Part shown: one piece after another, positions 22,795 through 33,052 of the stretch | Numbering within the stretch: the first letter of the stretch is position 1 | Layout: every line of letters begins with the position of its first letter | Assembly: GCA_016271365.2 (NCBI GenBank) | Contig: CM057449.1 | Location: forward strand, 1,559,568,501-1,559,632,500 | From: Neoceratodus forsteri | Taxonomy: Eukaryota > Chordata > Ceratodontiformes > Ceratodontidae | DNA: 64,000 nt | Direction: 5' to 3' | Program-made: the position numbers and the translations under genes | The notes under the pieces: model-generated | Databases searched by the model: none | What the model saw: only the letters and a program-made list of their open reading frames with translations | What the model was told of the DNA's origin: nothing

Positions 22795-22890
22795 TTTTTA
22801 TTTGTTTATTTAGTTAGTTTTTGTTGACCAGAAAGGAAGACTAGACAATTTTTTGCCTATTTTCAGCCTCGTCCCAGGGTAGGGGGAATA
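22795..22890 (-). mobile_element. L2/SINE 3' tail fragment
   Basis: 'tttatttgtttatttag', 'ttgttgaccagaaagg' and 'tttcagcctcgtcccaggg' form the same tail as the minus-strand pieces at 59.25 and 61.5 kb. Confidence 0.5.
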
Positions 22891-23030
22891 CAGATGGATA
22901 CCAATTGAAATTGAACCAAATTTTAAGCTGTTAGTGGTACTTCTTTTTAGTGAATGGGGGAAATGTGGCCAGGACACCGGGGAAATTCCCCTACTAGCCA
23001 GTAGGGGGAACCCTTGACCGTCTGTCCAAG

Positions 23031-25399
23031 ATGGCCACTTCTCAGAAGCAAACAGAGAGGATGAATGCTGCTGGGACAGGAGTGCAGTCCTCTCCTCTTG
23101 TCTTTTCAACACAAAAGGCCGTAGACCTTGCACTAGCAACTGCAGATTTTTCAGAAGAACAAGGTTTGGAAGGTATTGAAATGGTCTGTGAGAAAGAGAC
23201 AGAACAAAGCAAAAATCTTGAATCTTTACTAGAGAATGTATTGTCCTCACAGAATGCACAAATAGACTTAAACTTGCATCGTGAAGCCCTCATGCTGGAA
23301 AGGCAAAAATGTTTAATTAAAGCACAGGAGATTGACACACTTTGAAAGAACTGACAGCGCGATCACCTGATAAAGGGAATGAGTCATGCAAACAGCTGAG
23401 GCAAGCTCCTAATATTGTTCTATCAGAAACAGCTTCTTTAGCCTCTGACAAAGAAAAAGTTATGCCTGTAGAGGAGCGCAATGTGTCTATATCGGCTGGC
23501 AGTGAAAACGGACCTGATTCTGTGTGCCATCAGCCGCCTTGCGCTAGAGAATTGGTTGGGCATTTACAGTCAGGGAAAAAAGGAAAACAATGATTAGGAG
23601 TTGGGAGACAGGCCTCTGCAACTCTAGATAAAGTTAAGCCCAGTGCCACTACACTACCTCTGTGGAAACTGAAGAGACATTCTCTTTTGCGGATTGGAAA
23701 AAATCCAAATAATGGAGCGACTTAAGCTGGATCCTCTTTCTCCTGAAATTGCAGATGTGCACAGTATAAATAAGGATGCAGGAACTTGGTCCCCAGAAAG
23801 GGCATTGGAAAACGCGGATGGGTTAAGGGCCAGAAAGGACAATGGACCTCAGACCCCACAGATCCTTCTTTTAAGAAACTGTGTGCTTTGGTTGTTTCTC
23901 CAGTGGCCACTAACGATAGTTCAGACATGAACTCCAGCCTACCCTGGGGATAATGACAATTTTTTTAATGATAATACTGATGCAAATGGTGAAGAGAATG
24001 TTGTTCCTAATAACTCTGTTACAGGTCCAGTTGCTATTAGTATAGGGCAGGAAGATGCCGAAGAGGTGCATCTAGGGCCTAGTCCTGAGGCATTAGTAGA
24101 ACGACAGGATGGTGTTTCTTTAGCCCCCATGTTTAGACTTGCTGACCTGTTCACCATTCGTGGGGAGTCTGCCCTGAGGCAGAATGCAGTCAGACTTCTC
24201 TATAAGGGAGGCCTGGAGAACCCACCGGACAGGATACATATTGCCAGAAACTTTTAAAATCCTCTATGAAGTTCTTTTCATCAGAGATATTTGCTTTGAT
24301 CAGTCTTGGTAATGGCAATTATTATGTTAGTTTTAAAAATGTTGCAAATGTGGATAGTTTCTGGGCCCAGTACCAGCTACAAAAAACAACCCTATCTGGA
24401 TACCTTTTCAGGCTGTACCACTGACTAAGCCTTTGATAAAAACTATAACAATTATGTTTAAGAATGAAGGAGTCAATGTGGAGGACATCTTATTTTGATT
24501 AAGGCAAAGGTGCGATATTTTGGGAAGGCCTACACCCACTATAGATAGTGAACAAATATGGGATGGGAGGTGGAAGGTCAAAGTTAAACTTTTTTCCACC
24601 AACACTGGCCCAGTACACCGGCCAAGCTCCTTTTTCTTAGGAAAGGATAGAGGATCAATATTTTACATCGGACAGCCCAGATCATGCTTTAAATATGGCT
24701 CCCAGTTGCATTTAAACTCAGCCTGTGATACATCCAGATGCAGTCAATGTTTAGAGTATGGTCACCTAGCTTCTGCATGTCTTAATTTGTTTAAATGCAA
24801 TCTGTGTGAGCGAACAGGGCACGCTTATGGCCGATGCCCATGGGCATCACATAATCGGGGGGATTGTCTCTCCTATGAAGACCTAATAAATCAGGTTCAG
24901 CACGCCCAAACAAAAACAAACAGCAACTCGGACCCCTGATCAGAATGTGCAACAAGTTGATGTTAGTCCTGAGCCCCCATTGGTATCTAACCTTGTTGAA
25001 AATCCCATAGAAGGCCCTACCCCATTAAATCAGGAGGAAAGTACAGGAATGGAGATGGGGAATCCAGTACAGGAGGCGTCAGCAGATTGGTTAGAGCCTA
25101 ACATGCCCCTCCCCCTCCTCGGTAGACCCCCACCTTTTAAAAGTGTTACACAGAGAAAGCGGAATAGGCATGGGAAAGCAATGTCCCCAGTAAAAGAATC
25201 AGGTTCCAAGCTTGTGCTTCCTCCTGTGGCTTTGAAGTTAGGGAACAAATATACTCCTCTGTCAGAAGATATGTGGGGCCACTCTGAGGAAGATGGAACA
25301 GACACTTCCTCTATCATGTTCACTACAGATACTGAAGGTAGGGGGGAGGATTCCATAGCTAAGAGGACTAGACATAGACACATGACAAAAACCCCTTAG
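23031..25399 (+). pseudogene. L1/Tx1-type LINE ORF1 (broken)
   Basis: The first ATG (ccaagATGG context) opens a 104-residue piece with a glutamate-rich, probably coiled-coil segment. Stops and shifts follow at 23,343, 23,591, 23,930 and 24,255. The part at 24,520-24,939 holds the RNA-binding region: CSQC-x4-H-x4-C and CNLC-x4-H-x4-C zinc knuckles, preceded by a third whose second Cys is Tyr (CFKYGSQL..). A separate 150-residue frame at 24,947-25,399 is acidic and then basic. Three knuckles in ORF1 fit Tx1-like members of the L1 clade in fish and amphibians. At least five lesions make it non-functional. Confidence 0.75.
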
Positions 25400-25443
25400 A
25401 ACAGTAGTATTTGATGTTGTGCTCACTTCTTTGAATTTATGTA

Positions 25444-26183
25444 ATGTGTTCCTTAGCCATCTCCACTATTCATGTTAATGGTATAAAAAGTGGAAGGAAA
25501 CAGATTGGAGCTTTATACTCTTTACAAGACTTAAAATGTGACATCACACGTATTCAAGATACTCATTTAAAATCCCATTCAGAGCTACAGCATGCTTCCA
25601 GATGCTGGACCTCGGGTCCCTCTTTTTGGTGCATAGGGATTGAGACCTGTGATGGCATTGGTATCCTTTTTGCAAATCCCCTGCTTAAAGTCTCTAAATT
25701 AATAGATGTTCATCCAGGCCATGCCATGCCATGACTTTAGATGTCTCTTATGTTTCAGATAGATTCCGAATTATTTCCATTTATGCACCCCAAACAAATG
25801 CACAGAAGGTGGCATTATTTAAAGAGGTTCAGCCATTTCTTCACACTTCCCGGCTGCTGTTATGGTTGGGTGATTTTAACTGTGGACTTGCTAGATCAGA
25901 TAGAGGCCTGCAAACACCTAAAATATTTTGTGACTCACTAGCTTTACAGCAAATCCTCCATAATGCAAATTTGGTAGATGCATATAGAAAGCTACATCAT
26001 ACAGGAGGATTCACATTTTTTAGAGGTACACTTAAAACCAGAATCGATTTTATATTCCTGTCTAAAGTCACAGAGGTATTAAGTATTTCTACCCAGCCTG
26101 AAGAATTCTCTGATCATGCTGCCATAAAAGCCAGAATTACATGGGATGGGCCCCTAGATGCAAAAAGAACAAATGGTGTTTAA
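25444..26183 (+). pseudogene. L1/Tx1-type LINE ORF2, AP endonuclease domain
   Basis: Two frames joined by a shift near 25,730 encode an exonuclease-endonuclease-phosphatase fold. The N-terminal 'ISTIHVNGIKS' resembles the 'TLNVNGL' strand. 'TRIQDTHLK' corresponds to the catalytic 'QETH' with E changed to D. 'ISIYAPQTNAQ' is the YAP block, 'WLGDFNCGLARSDR' the GDFN motif, 'RIDFIFLS' the RIDYIL block and 'FSDHAAIKA' the SDH. The domain order and these motifs identify an L1-clade endonuclease. It cuts target DNA for target-primed reverse transcription in intact relatives. Confidence 0.85.
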
Positions 26184-27389
26184 ATGAATCTTTACTAGAG
26201 GATTCAAAAATTAAGAAAATTTGATCACAGGATTGGGCAGCAAGGCTCTCAGTTTCTGCATGTTATGACAAGATTATGGATTGGTGGGAAGACACAAAAA
26301 AGGATGTCAAAATCTATTCCAACAGAGGGCCCACTATATAGCAAATAAGGAATATATGGGATACTCAAAATTAAGACATCTGCTCCAGCATCTCATCTCA
26401 CAATCAGTTAATTGCTACCATTAAAAAACAAATGACAGAAATGCAACATAATACGGCAAAAACTGTAGATCAAGAGTTAAGATTCAGTACACAGATGAAT
26501 AAACATTCATTAGATCCATTTAAAGAGTGTAAAAGTAGGGTTGATTCCAGATTTATCACAGAATTGACAGCCTCAGATGGACAAAAGGTGCAAGCACTGC
26601 ATCAATAAATAAAGGTAGTTGAAGAATATGTGACAGATTTGCTAAGCAAAGCACCTCCCCCTCCAGATTATGAACCTTCACAGCTTTTTTGCTGAATTAG
26701 GTCTCCCCAAAATTTTTGATTCATGTCTTTCTTCCTTGGATCCAGAAATTACATTAGAGGAAGTTAGAGAGGCAATTTTAAAATTGCCTTTACACTCTGC
26801 CCCATGGTCAGATGGTCTTGCTTCAGGATTTTATAAAATGTTTCCATTAGAATTGGCTCCAGTCCTAGTTTTATTGCTGAATTCTATTTTGTAATTGGGT
26901 GAATATGCTCCCTCTATGCAAGAGGCTATTCTAGTACTAATACACAAGTAAGGGGATAAAAGTAACTTAGGGAACTGGTGGCCACTGAGTCTTTTAAATA
27001 CTGACTTTAAAATTCTAGGTAAGATATTGTTAGCAAGATTATCCCAAGTAGCCCAATCACTTATTAGCCCAGCCCAGTCCTGTACTATCCAGGGACGTAG
27101 ACAACAAGACAATTTAATATGGCTAAGAGAATTGTTTAGTAAAGGGGAATTAGAACATTTGCAGGGGATAGTGATAGGGCTGGGTCAAGAAAAAGTCTTT
27201 GATAGGCTTTCACACAGCTTTTTATTTTCAGTTTTAAAAGCCTTTGGGATCCAGACAGATTTGTTGATTGGATACAAGCCATGTATCAAGGGCAGTTATA
27301 ATACCCAGTGTTAATGGTTGACAAAGGTCAGAGAATTCTAATTCGTAGAGGAGTCAGCCAGGGTTGTCCACTCAGCCCACTTTTATACA
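26184..27389 (+). pseudogene. L1/Tx1-type LINE ORF2, linker and N-terminal RT
   Basis: The frame is heavily broken between 26,184 and 26,669. From 26,670 it shows 'LDPEITLEEVREAILKLP' and 'DGLASGFYKMF' (the PG.DG.P.EFYK block of L1 RT), then a 'NWWPLSLLNTDFKILGKIL' block, then 'ARLSQVAQSLISPAQS', then 'GLGQEKVFDRLSH' where L1 has LD..KAFDR. The first catalytic aspartate is Gly here. The frame then reaches the 'GCPLSPLL' motif and is cut by the LTR element at 27,390. Confidence 0.85.
27386..27389 (+). repeat. Target-site duplication TACA, left copy
   Basis: The last four bases before the 5' LTR are TACA. The same four follow the 3' LTR at 34,561-34,564. With one copy and the LTR element set aside, the LINE RT reading frame would run on without a shift, which supports the exact borders. 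Confidence 0.85.
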
Positions 27390-28927
27390 TGTAACCCCTT
27401 GTTACCCGGGGTTACTAGAATCCCAGTAAGACCTAGTGGTAGGCAGGGAAGGCAGCTTGTGAAACTCCAGTTAAATGGGTTTCACACTGTCTCACTCTGT
27501 TCTCAGTCACAGCTCAGACTGAGAGATGACATCACCATAGAACTGTCGCAGCTGCATAAGCCACATTGGAATCTGCAGCAGAGGGAGTGAGATAGAACGT
27601 TGGGAGTTTTTAAAGTCAGTTTTTCTGTTTACCTCCTTGGGAGAAGGAAATGTCTTTTGTTTACCTTCTGTGTGAGAAGGTCAGTGTCCAGTTTCAAGTG
27701 GTGGAGACCATTGTCCAGGTCTCAGTGCCCCCTCCCTCCGGGGGGGAGTAAAGTATCCCTCTGTGGATTCCAGGGGCAATCCCCTAATTTCTACTACAGG
27801 AAGAAAGTTGCCTTTTTTTACAGTTTCTGTTTTTGGTCTGACAAGAGGAAAGAAGTTGTACCTCACCTGTGGGGCACCTGCAATGAAAGAGTGAGTGTTT
27901 TGCTTTAATTTGAGAGGGCAAACAATGTGTTTCTTCAGTTTGGAAAATGTGAAGAAGTATGGGATTTGGACTACTATTTGGGAGGCCTATTGTACTAGGA
28001 CAAACAAATGGAGTAGTATCAAAATCTACAGTTTGTATGGATTCAAGTAATGTTGTAGAGGGGGTGCTACAGTCCATCCACCGTTTAATCTACATTTCGA
28101 AGTTTTAGTTTCTGTTTGTCCAGAGAAATGGCCGGGTATGGGCTGTGGGAGCTGGAGGTGGGAACACCACCCATCTTTAGTAACCAGGTCCACCTCTATG
28201 GATTTCTTCTGTGATTGCTACTTGCCTCATGCGCCTGGCCAGTGATAAGGTGGGTACCCAGACGTGGGTCGCGAATTGGAAAATCTCTCTGGGAGTCGCA
28301 GACTCTAAGTGGTGTGGGGAGCCACAACTTGGGAAAAGAATTCTCCTTGTTTGATGGGAGTCAGAAGGAAGTAAGAAGAAAATCTCTCTAAGGGTCGCAG
28401 ACTCTAAGTGGTGTGGGGAGCCACAACAAGTAAAATTTGGGTTTATTCTTTAAATGGACCATCAGTCAAGTGGCCGGCAGGGGAGCTGAGCCAGTCAGGC
28501 TGTGTATCCAAAGTGCATGCAAGTCCGGGCTGTGTGCCTGGTGGGTCCAGAGCCAGAAAACAGTAGAAATGGGTTCATTCTTTAAGCAGTAGAAATGGGT
28601 TCATTCTTTAAGTGGACCGCCTTGTAGTCTCCAATCTGCATTATCAGTATACGTAGCCTCTGTGGGGTCCATCTATGCTTTGTTATGTTCAGCTAGTTAT
28701 GAATAAAAGCCACACTGAAAAATCCCAATCCTGGTTCTGGACATTACAGTTATTGCTTCCTGTGTTCGGATTTACTTGGGTGCCCCTGTGCAGAGTAGCT
28801 ATACCTAGGTCCCCTTGTGCCAGGTAACCTCATCCTCCCCAAACCCAGGTCCCCACCAGGTATTGCTGCCAACGCCAACAGCATGCCACCTGTCGTTTTA
28901 GTAAAAAGGCAGGGGTGAGGTGTTACA
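27390..28927 (+). repeat. 5' LTR, 1,538 bp
   Basis: Starts TGTAACCCC and ends GTGTTACA. A polyadenylation signal AATAAA lies at 28,702. Inside are two direct copies of 'actctaagtggtgtgggg' (28,301 and 28,404). A tandem duplication of 26 bp ('cagtagaaatgggttcattc...', 28,559-28,610) is absent from the 3' LTR and explains most of the length difference. Overall identity with the 3' LTR is about 97% by eye. Confidence 0.9.
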
Positions 28928-28931
28928 AAAA

Positions 28932-28955
28932 TGGAGGCACCACTGGGATTTGTTC
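28932..28955 (+). other. Primer binding site, tRNA-Thr type
   Basis: TGGAGGCACCACTGGGATTT follows the LTR after an AAAA spacer. It matches the complement of the vertebrate tRNA-Thr 3' end (TGGAGGCCCCGCTGGGATTC) at about 17 of 20 positions, including all of the first seven. Confidence 0.75.
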
Positions 28956-29164
28956 GGGAAGGAAGGTGCTTGGGCAAGTGGGCTAGCATTTTGGCTATCT
29001 GGCAGTGGGTAGCCCAAAAAGCTGAATCAATTTCCCTAGTGTGTTGCTGTGTGCTGTGAATCTTGTGCTGCTGTTTAAAAAATGCCAACTGTTTACCAAG
29101 GAGCTATAAAGCCAAAGAGTGTGCCCTTGTCCTGCATCAAAAATTGTTTACAGCATTTTTGTCA

Positions 29165-29409
29165 GCTTTTAAAATGAATTCTGTGAAGAAAAGTGTGGAA
29201 AACTAGGAGTAGCAACAGAGAAATTATGCCCTGGATGTTTGAAATGCTTTTAAAGTGAATTCTGTGAAGGAAAAGTGTGGAAAACTAGGGGTAGCAACAG
29301 AGAAATTATGCCCTGGACATTTGAAATGCTTTTAAAATGAATTCTGTGAAGGAAAGTGTGGAAGACTAGGGGTAGCAACAGAGAAATTATGCCCTGGATG
29401 TTGGAAATG
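29165..29409 (+). repeat. Three tandem copies of an 81-82-bp unit in the leader
   Basis: Units start at 29,165, 29,246 and 29,328 with 'gcttttaaaatgaattctg' and share 'agcaacagagaaattatgcc'. They differ at only a few positions. They lie in the long untranslated leader between the primer site and the first coding exon. Repeated leader elements can be RNA structural or packaging signals, but that role is inference. Confidence 0.85.
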
Positions 29410-29810
29410 CTTTCTGTGTAAATGGAGAGACTGCAGAGTTAATGGCAATGTTACATGGTTAAAATGGGCTCCCGCCGTGGAGTCAGTTGAAAAAAAAAAG
29501 TGCATTTTACAGTTTAAATTTGCCTGCTCAACGATCGCTGTGAGGAGAGGAGCCCTCGTGAGGAAGAAGAGGCTCATTTGCATGGCGTCGTGTGGTTGGT
29601 CAGATTGCCATTAGTCCCGCCCCTCAGCCAGCTCTTCTGAGACTGCCTCAGCATTCGAGAGGGAGACAGAGTGTAGTGCGTGTACTGGCAGTGGAGGAGC
29701 GTCGTGAGGTATTCAAAGCACTGTAAACATTCAAAAAGTGACTTTTTAGTTTAAAATCGGGCTCAACCCGCAAATCGATCGTGGAAATAGTGAATTTGGT
29801 GGTTAAACCG

Positions 29811-31734
29811 ATGATCGCTGAGACTGCCCACCCACTTGCATACAGAGGCCTTCAAGAACTGGCTGCAGGCCGTTTTAACCCATCGCAGCAAGCTGCTATT
29901 GATCACAGTAAGTAAAAATTCAAGAAACTGCTCAAACAGTGATTTTCAGCAATGCCATATAAAATGTGTGTGCAGCAGTGTAGTCGCTTTGCAAATGACA
30001 ACTGTGTAAAGTCCTGCCAGCAAGTGCAAGTCTGTAAAGCCATTAAATGTGTGCATGGAAGTGAAAATAGCCTCAGTTTAAAGCTTGCAGCCAGAGAGAG
30101 ACTGTGGGTTGTAGCAAAATGCAACACTAGTAGAAGCAGGCAATCCTGAGCTAAAACCTGAAGCTTTTAAAGGGACTGTGAAATAAAGTGAATGTTACCA
30201 GCACGTGAAAAGTCCAAGGAAAATCCTGTAAATGTGTGTTTGAAGCCAGATCAGAGCAAGTTGTGCAGTTTGAGTAAAAGTTATCAGTAGCTGGTGTAAA
30301 TCGGGTGCGCAGTGGCTTGACCCAGATTCTAAATGTGGATGCACAGGAGTGCTGCCGCCGCCATTACAGGGTGGGGTAGTAAAGTAAACACAGCAGCAGA
30401 GGAGCCATTTTAAAGCTACAGAGTGTGTTCATTAAAGTGGGCCTTTCAGTTACAGTGAACTTTTGTTTATTTTTCTGCAGTTATGGCCTCAGGACCAGCT
30501 TGTTACCTGGATCATGCCCGGGTTGCAGTAACAGCAGCAGTAAATAGACTGAGAGATATTGAAAAGTGGTGCTATGGAGGGCGACTGCCTCCTGATGTGG
30601 CAATTCCTAATTATCCAGTGCGTGTATGCCAAATATGCTTGAGTGCTGGAAGGGACGTCTTCATGATTCCTCACTGTGCTGGATGCCTTCAAAAATATGG
30701 CTTGTATAAAGCACCTCCAATTTGTTTGGCTCCCACATGGACAAAAATTCAGGAATCTGCAGTTGGCAGCACACAGCACCAGGCGGAGCCTGTGAAAGAA
30801 GGTCCCTCGGGGGAGTGTGGCACAAAGCTAGAGGGTGCAGAGTTGGAGACTAAACCAGAAGTTGAAGTTTTGGATGCTGGATCTCAGAAAGAAAGTTCAG
30901 ATAAAGCATCAGTAGACCCCTGGGTGGGGGGGGCCTAGTCCGAGTCTCTTAGATGAAGATGAGATGCGGGAGGCCTTTGAATGGGAGGTGTCGACCTCCG
31001 CTCCTAGTGATGAATGGATAGTCTCAGGGGTGAGAATGACTGCTCACTCCTGGGCTCAGATCCTCAGTGAAGAGGAAGATGAGGGGGAACCTATGTGGCC
31101 TTGTGAAAAAGGAACGGGTACACAGCCTCAAGATCTTGCCTCGGAGGAATGTGTTGAAGAAGGTGGTGATGCCACTGCCCTGGCTTTACAAGAGGAAGAA
31201 GTCAGGGATCCATTTTTAATTTCTTTGAGAATGCGAAGCTGGCAGAACCAGGACTGGACACCCCCAAGCCAGGCCAGTGGTCTCAGATTGACCAAAGCAA
31301 GTAAAAAGGAGAGACTGGTTCATAGAAAGGCCAATGAGATCTATGGTATGACCTTTCCTACCTTTCCTCGGAGAGTCTGGGAGGAGATTGAGGACTGCAG
31401 GAAATCCTGGATCTGGGATGAAGCAATGAAAAATGTGCATCCTGGGGCCAACCAGCATGTAAAGAATAGACTGTTCCACAAAAAGTATACGCAGTGGAAG
31501 AGAGGCAGGACACTGTTTATGGACAGGGTGAGAATAGTGGATGGAGAGGGATGTGAAATCTCCCACCGTGTGAGTTATGTGCGCCCAGACGGGGTAATAA
31601 TTCAAGCCCCTGACCCCCGGTACTATTGGCCTCAGTGCAAGGACCTCCCAGTAATTAAGCCCGTGCCAACAAAATGGAGAGCCGAGCAGTGGTCGTCAAT
31701 ACTGCCACATCAGACTGTGAAGTGCCCTTATTGA
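29811..31734 (+). CDS. Spliced gene of the LTR element, unknown protein (frameshifted)
   Basis: An ATG at 29,811 opens a 97-nt coding stretch ending at a GTAAGT donor (29,908). A strong acceptor (pyrimidine tract plus CAG) ends at 30,480. Removing the 573 nt keeps the frame and leads directly into the 151-codon frame from 30,483. Numbered from the Met at 30,483, that part has C49-x2-C52 and H64-C65-x2-C68, a likely zinc site, then a glutamate-rich region. A run of eight G at 30,926-30,933 with one base too many breaks the frame. Coding resumes in the +1 frame and runs to 31,734: 256 residues from the Met at 30,964, acidic first, then Trp-, Arg- and Tyr-rich ('RRVWEEIEDC', 'YTQWKRGRTLFMDRV', 'DPRYYWPQC'). 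I do not recognise the family. It is not a standard Gag, Pol or Env. An accessory regulator or a captured host gene is possible. Confidence 0.6.
29908..30480 (+). other. Predicted intron 1 of the LTR element
   Basis: The donor is ACA|GTAAGTA. The acceptor has a T-rich tract 'cttttgtttatttttctgcag' ending at 30,480. A short downstream ATG (29,952-30,149) lies inside the intron and is probably not used. The phase match of the flanking coding stretches is the main support. Confidence 0.6.
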
Positions 31735-33052
31735 TCCGCCAATATGAATAACCAAGGACTCAGGTGCTCCACATTCATCAGTCTACAGTGTACTGTCCTG
31801 TCCAGCAACCATCCACTGGCCTACCAGATGACTTCAGATCCAGAGAGGACACCAGCCCAGCTGTATCCTGTTCATCGCCTGGTGATCGGATGACGTCGGA
31901 CCAGCTGTTTTTCTTTTTGTTCCTGTTCTAAGGTTCCGTCTCCATTGATGACATCAACCCAGCGGTTTCCAGATGTGCCCTCCTGTGGTTCCTGGAAGAT
32001 GTCCGCCCAGCTATATCAGAAGAAATGCTGCCAGGGAGAGTCTTCGGCTGTGGACCAGGTTCGTGCAGTTCTTGTACTACAAATGGCTGGTAAGTCCGAA
32101 ACCTTTTCTATCTTTATGACATTGCAGTACACACCCTACACTACAGACTTCAAAAATGTGTGAACTGTCCCAAAGACTCTCCCCTTCGGGACTTTGGCCT
32201 TTTAGAACTGTGCTTCACCAGGCTCCGGCCCAGGAGAGACTCTTTATTGGACTAGCCTTCGGGCCTTGTGGTCACTAGTTGGGACTTTTAGGGCACTCCA
32301 TCCCCCCAAATGTGTATTGTAAATAATGTCATTATTGTATTCTAATGTAAATACTGTTTTTTTTAAAAAAAATCTTTTTGGGATTGTTCAGTGTTTTGTA
32401 TGGTAGGGGTTTTAGATAGACTGTGTATGCAGATTAGGAGAGTGTGTTTTGTCTTTCTTTTTCTTACAGTTGTTCCTGGGAAGACAGAAGAGAAGACAAG
32501 AAGAGGAAGAGGGGCTAATCGGAGTTCCTTGTTCAGTGCTTTATTGTGTAGAAATTTAAAGTACTGTGGTGTTATTGTTATGGTTATTGCTGTATTAACC
32601 CTTTTCCTTCCACAGGTGTGGTTGTGCGGGGGTAGGGAGGAGGCAGTAATTGGTATTTTAATGGGTTGTGGTTGCAGGTTGCCCAAGGTCGGGGAGGTCC
32701 CCGGGTTGTTTTTTGTTTTGGAATATTATGTTAGAGGCAGATAGGTTTTCCCTAGAGGGTTGGGGGATAGACAGGCTGTGGTCCTGAATGGCCATAGGGA
32801 CTGCAGTGCTGATCTATCAGGGCTATGCTCTGGATGGTTCTACCAGAGCCACTAGGTGTCCATAGTAAGTGGATAGTGTAGAGGCTGACATGTCAACTAT
32901 AGGCCTCTACGCCCTTAGTGTTGCCTGCCTGTGCTTGCACATGGTAGGAGGGGGCCTGATCACCCCCCTCCACAGGTAGCACATAGGGTGGGATGGCCTA
33001 AGGCCGGGTGCATAATGGCTGGGGACAGTCATTTTTCCTGGTCAGGGGCGAG
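31735..33052 (+). other. 3' non-coding region of the LTR element, with possible intron 2
   Basis: No long homologous coding is seen. A donor CTG|GTAAGT at 32,100 and a strong acceptor 'tttctttttcttacag' ending at 32,469 bound a plausible 370-nt intron. A 117-codon frame spans 32,391-32,744 with a hydrophobic stretch 'YCGVIVMVIAVLTLF' after a basic segment. It could be chance or a remnant of a membrane protein. The polypurine tract expected before the 3' LTR is weak ('caggggcgag'). Confidence 0.4.

Noticed and set aside
32391..32744. Envelope-like transmembrane protein in the LTR element
   Set aside because: Only one hydrophobic stretch, with no surface unit, furin site or fusion-like segment. 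The frame starts inside the predicted intron.
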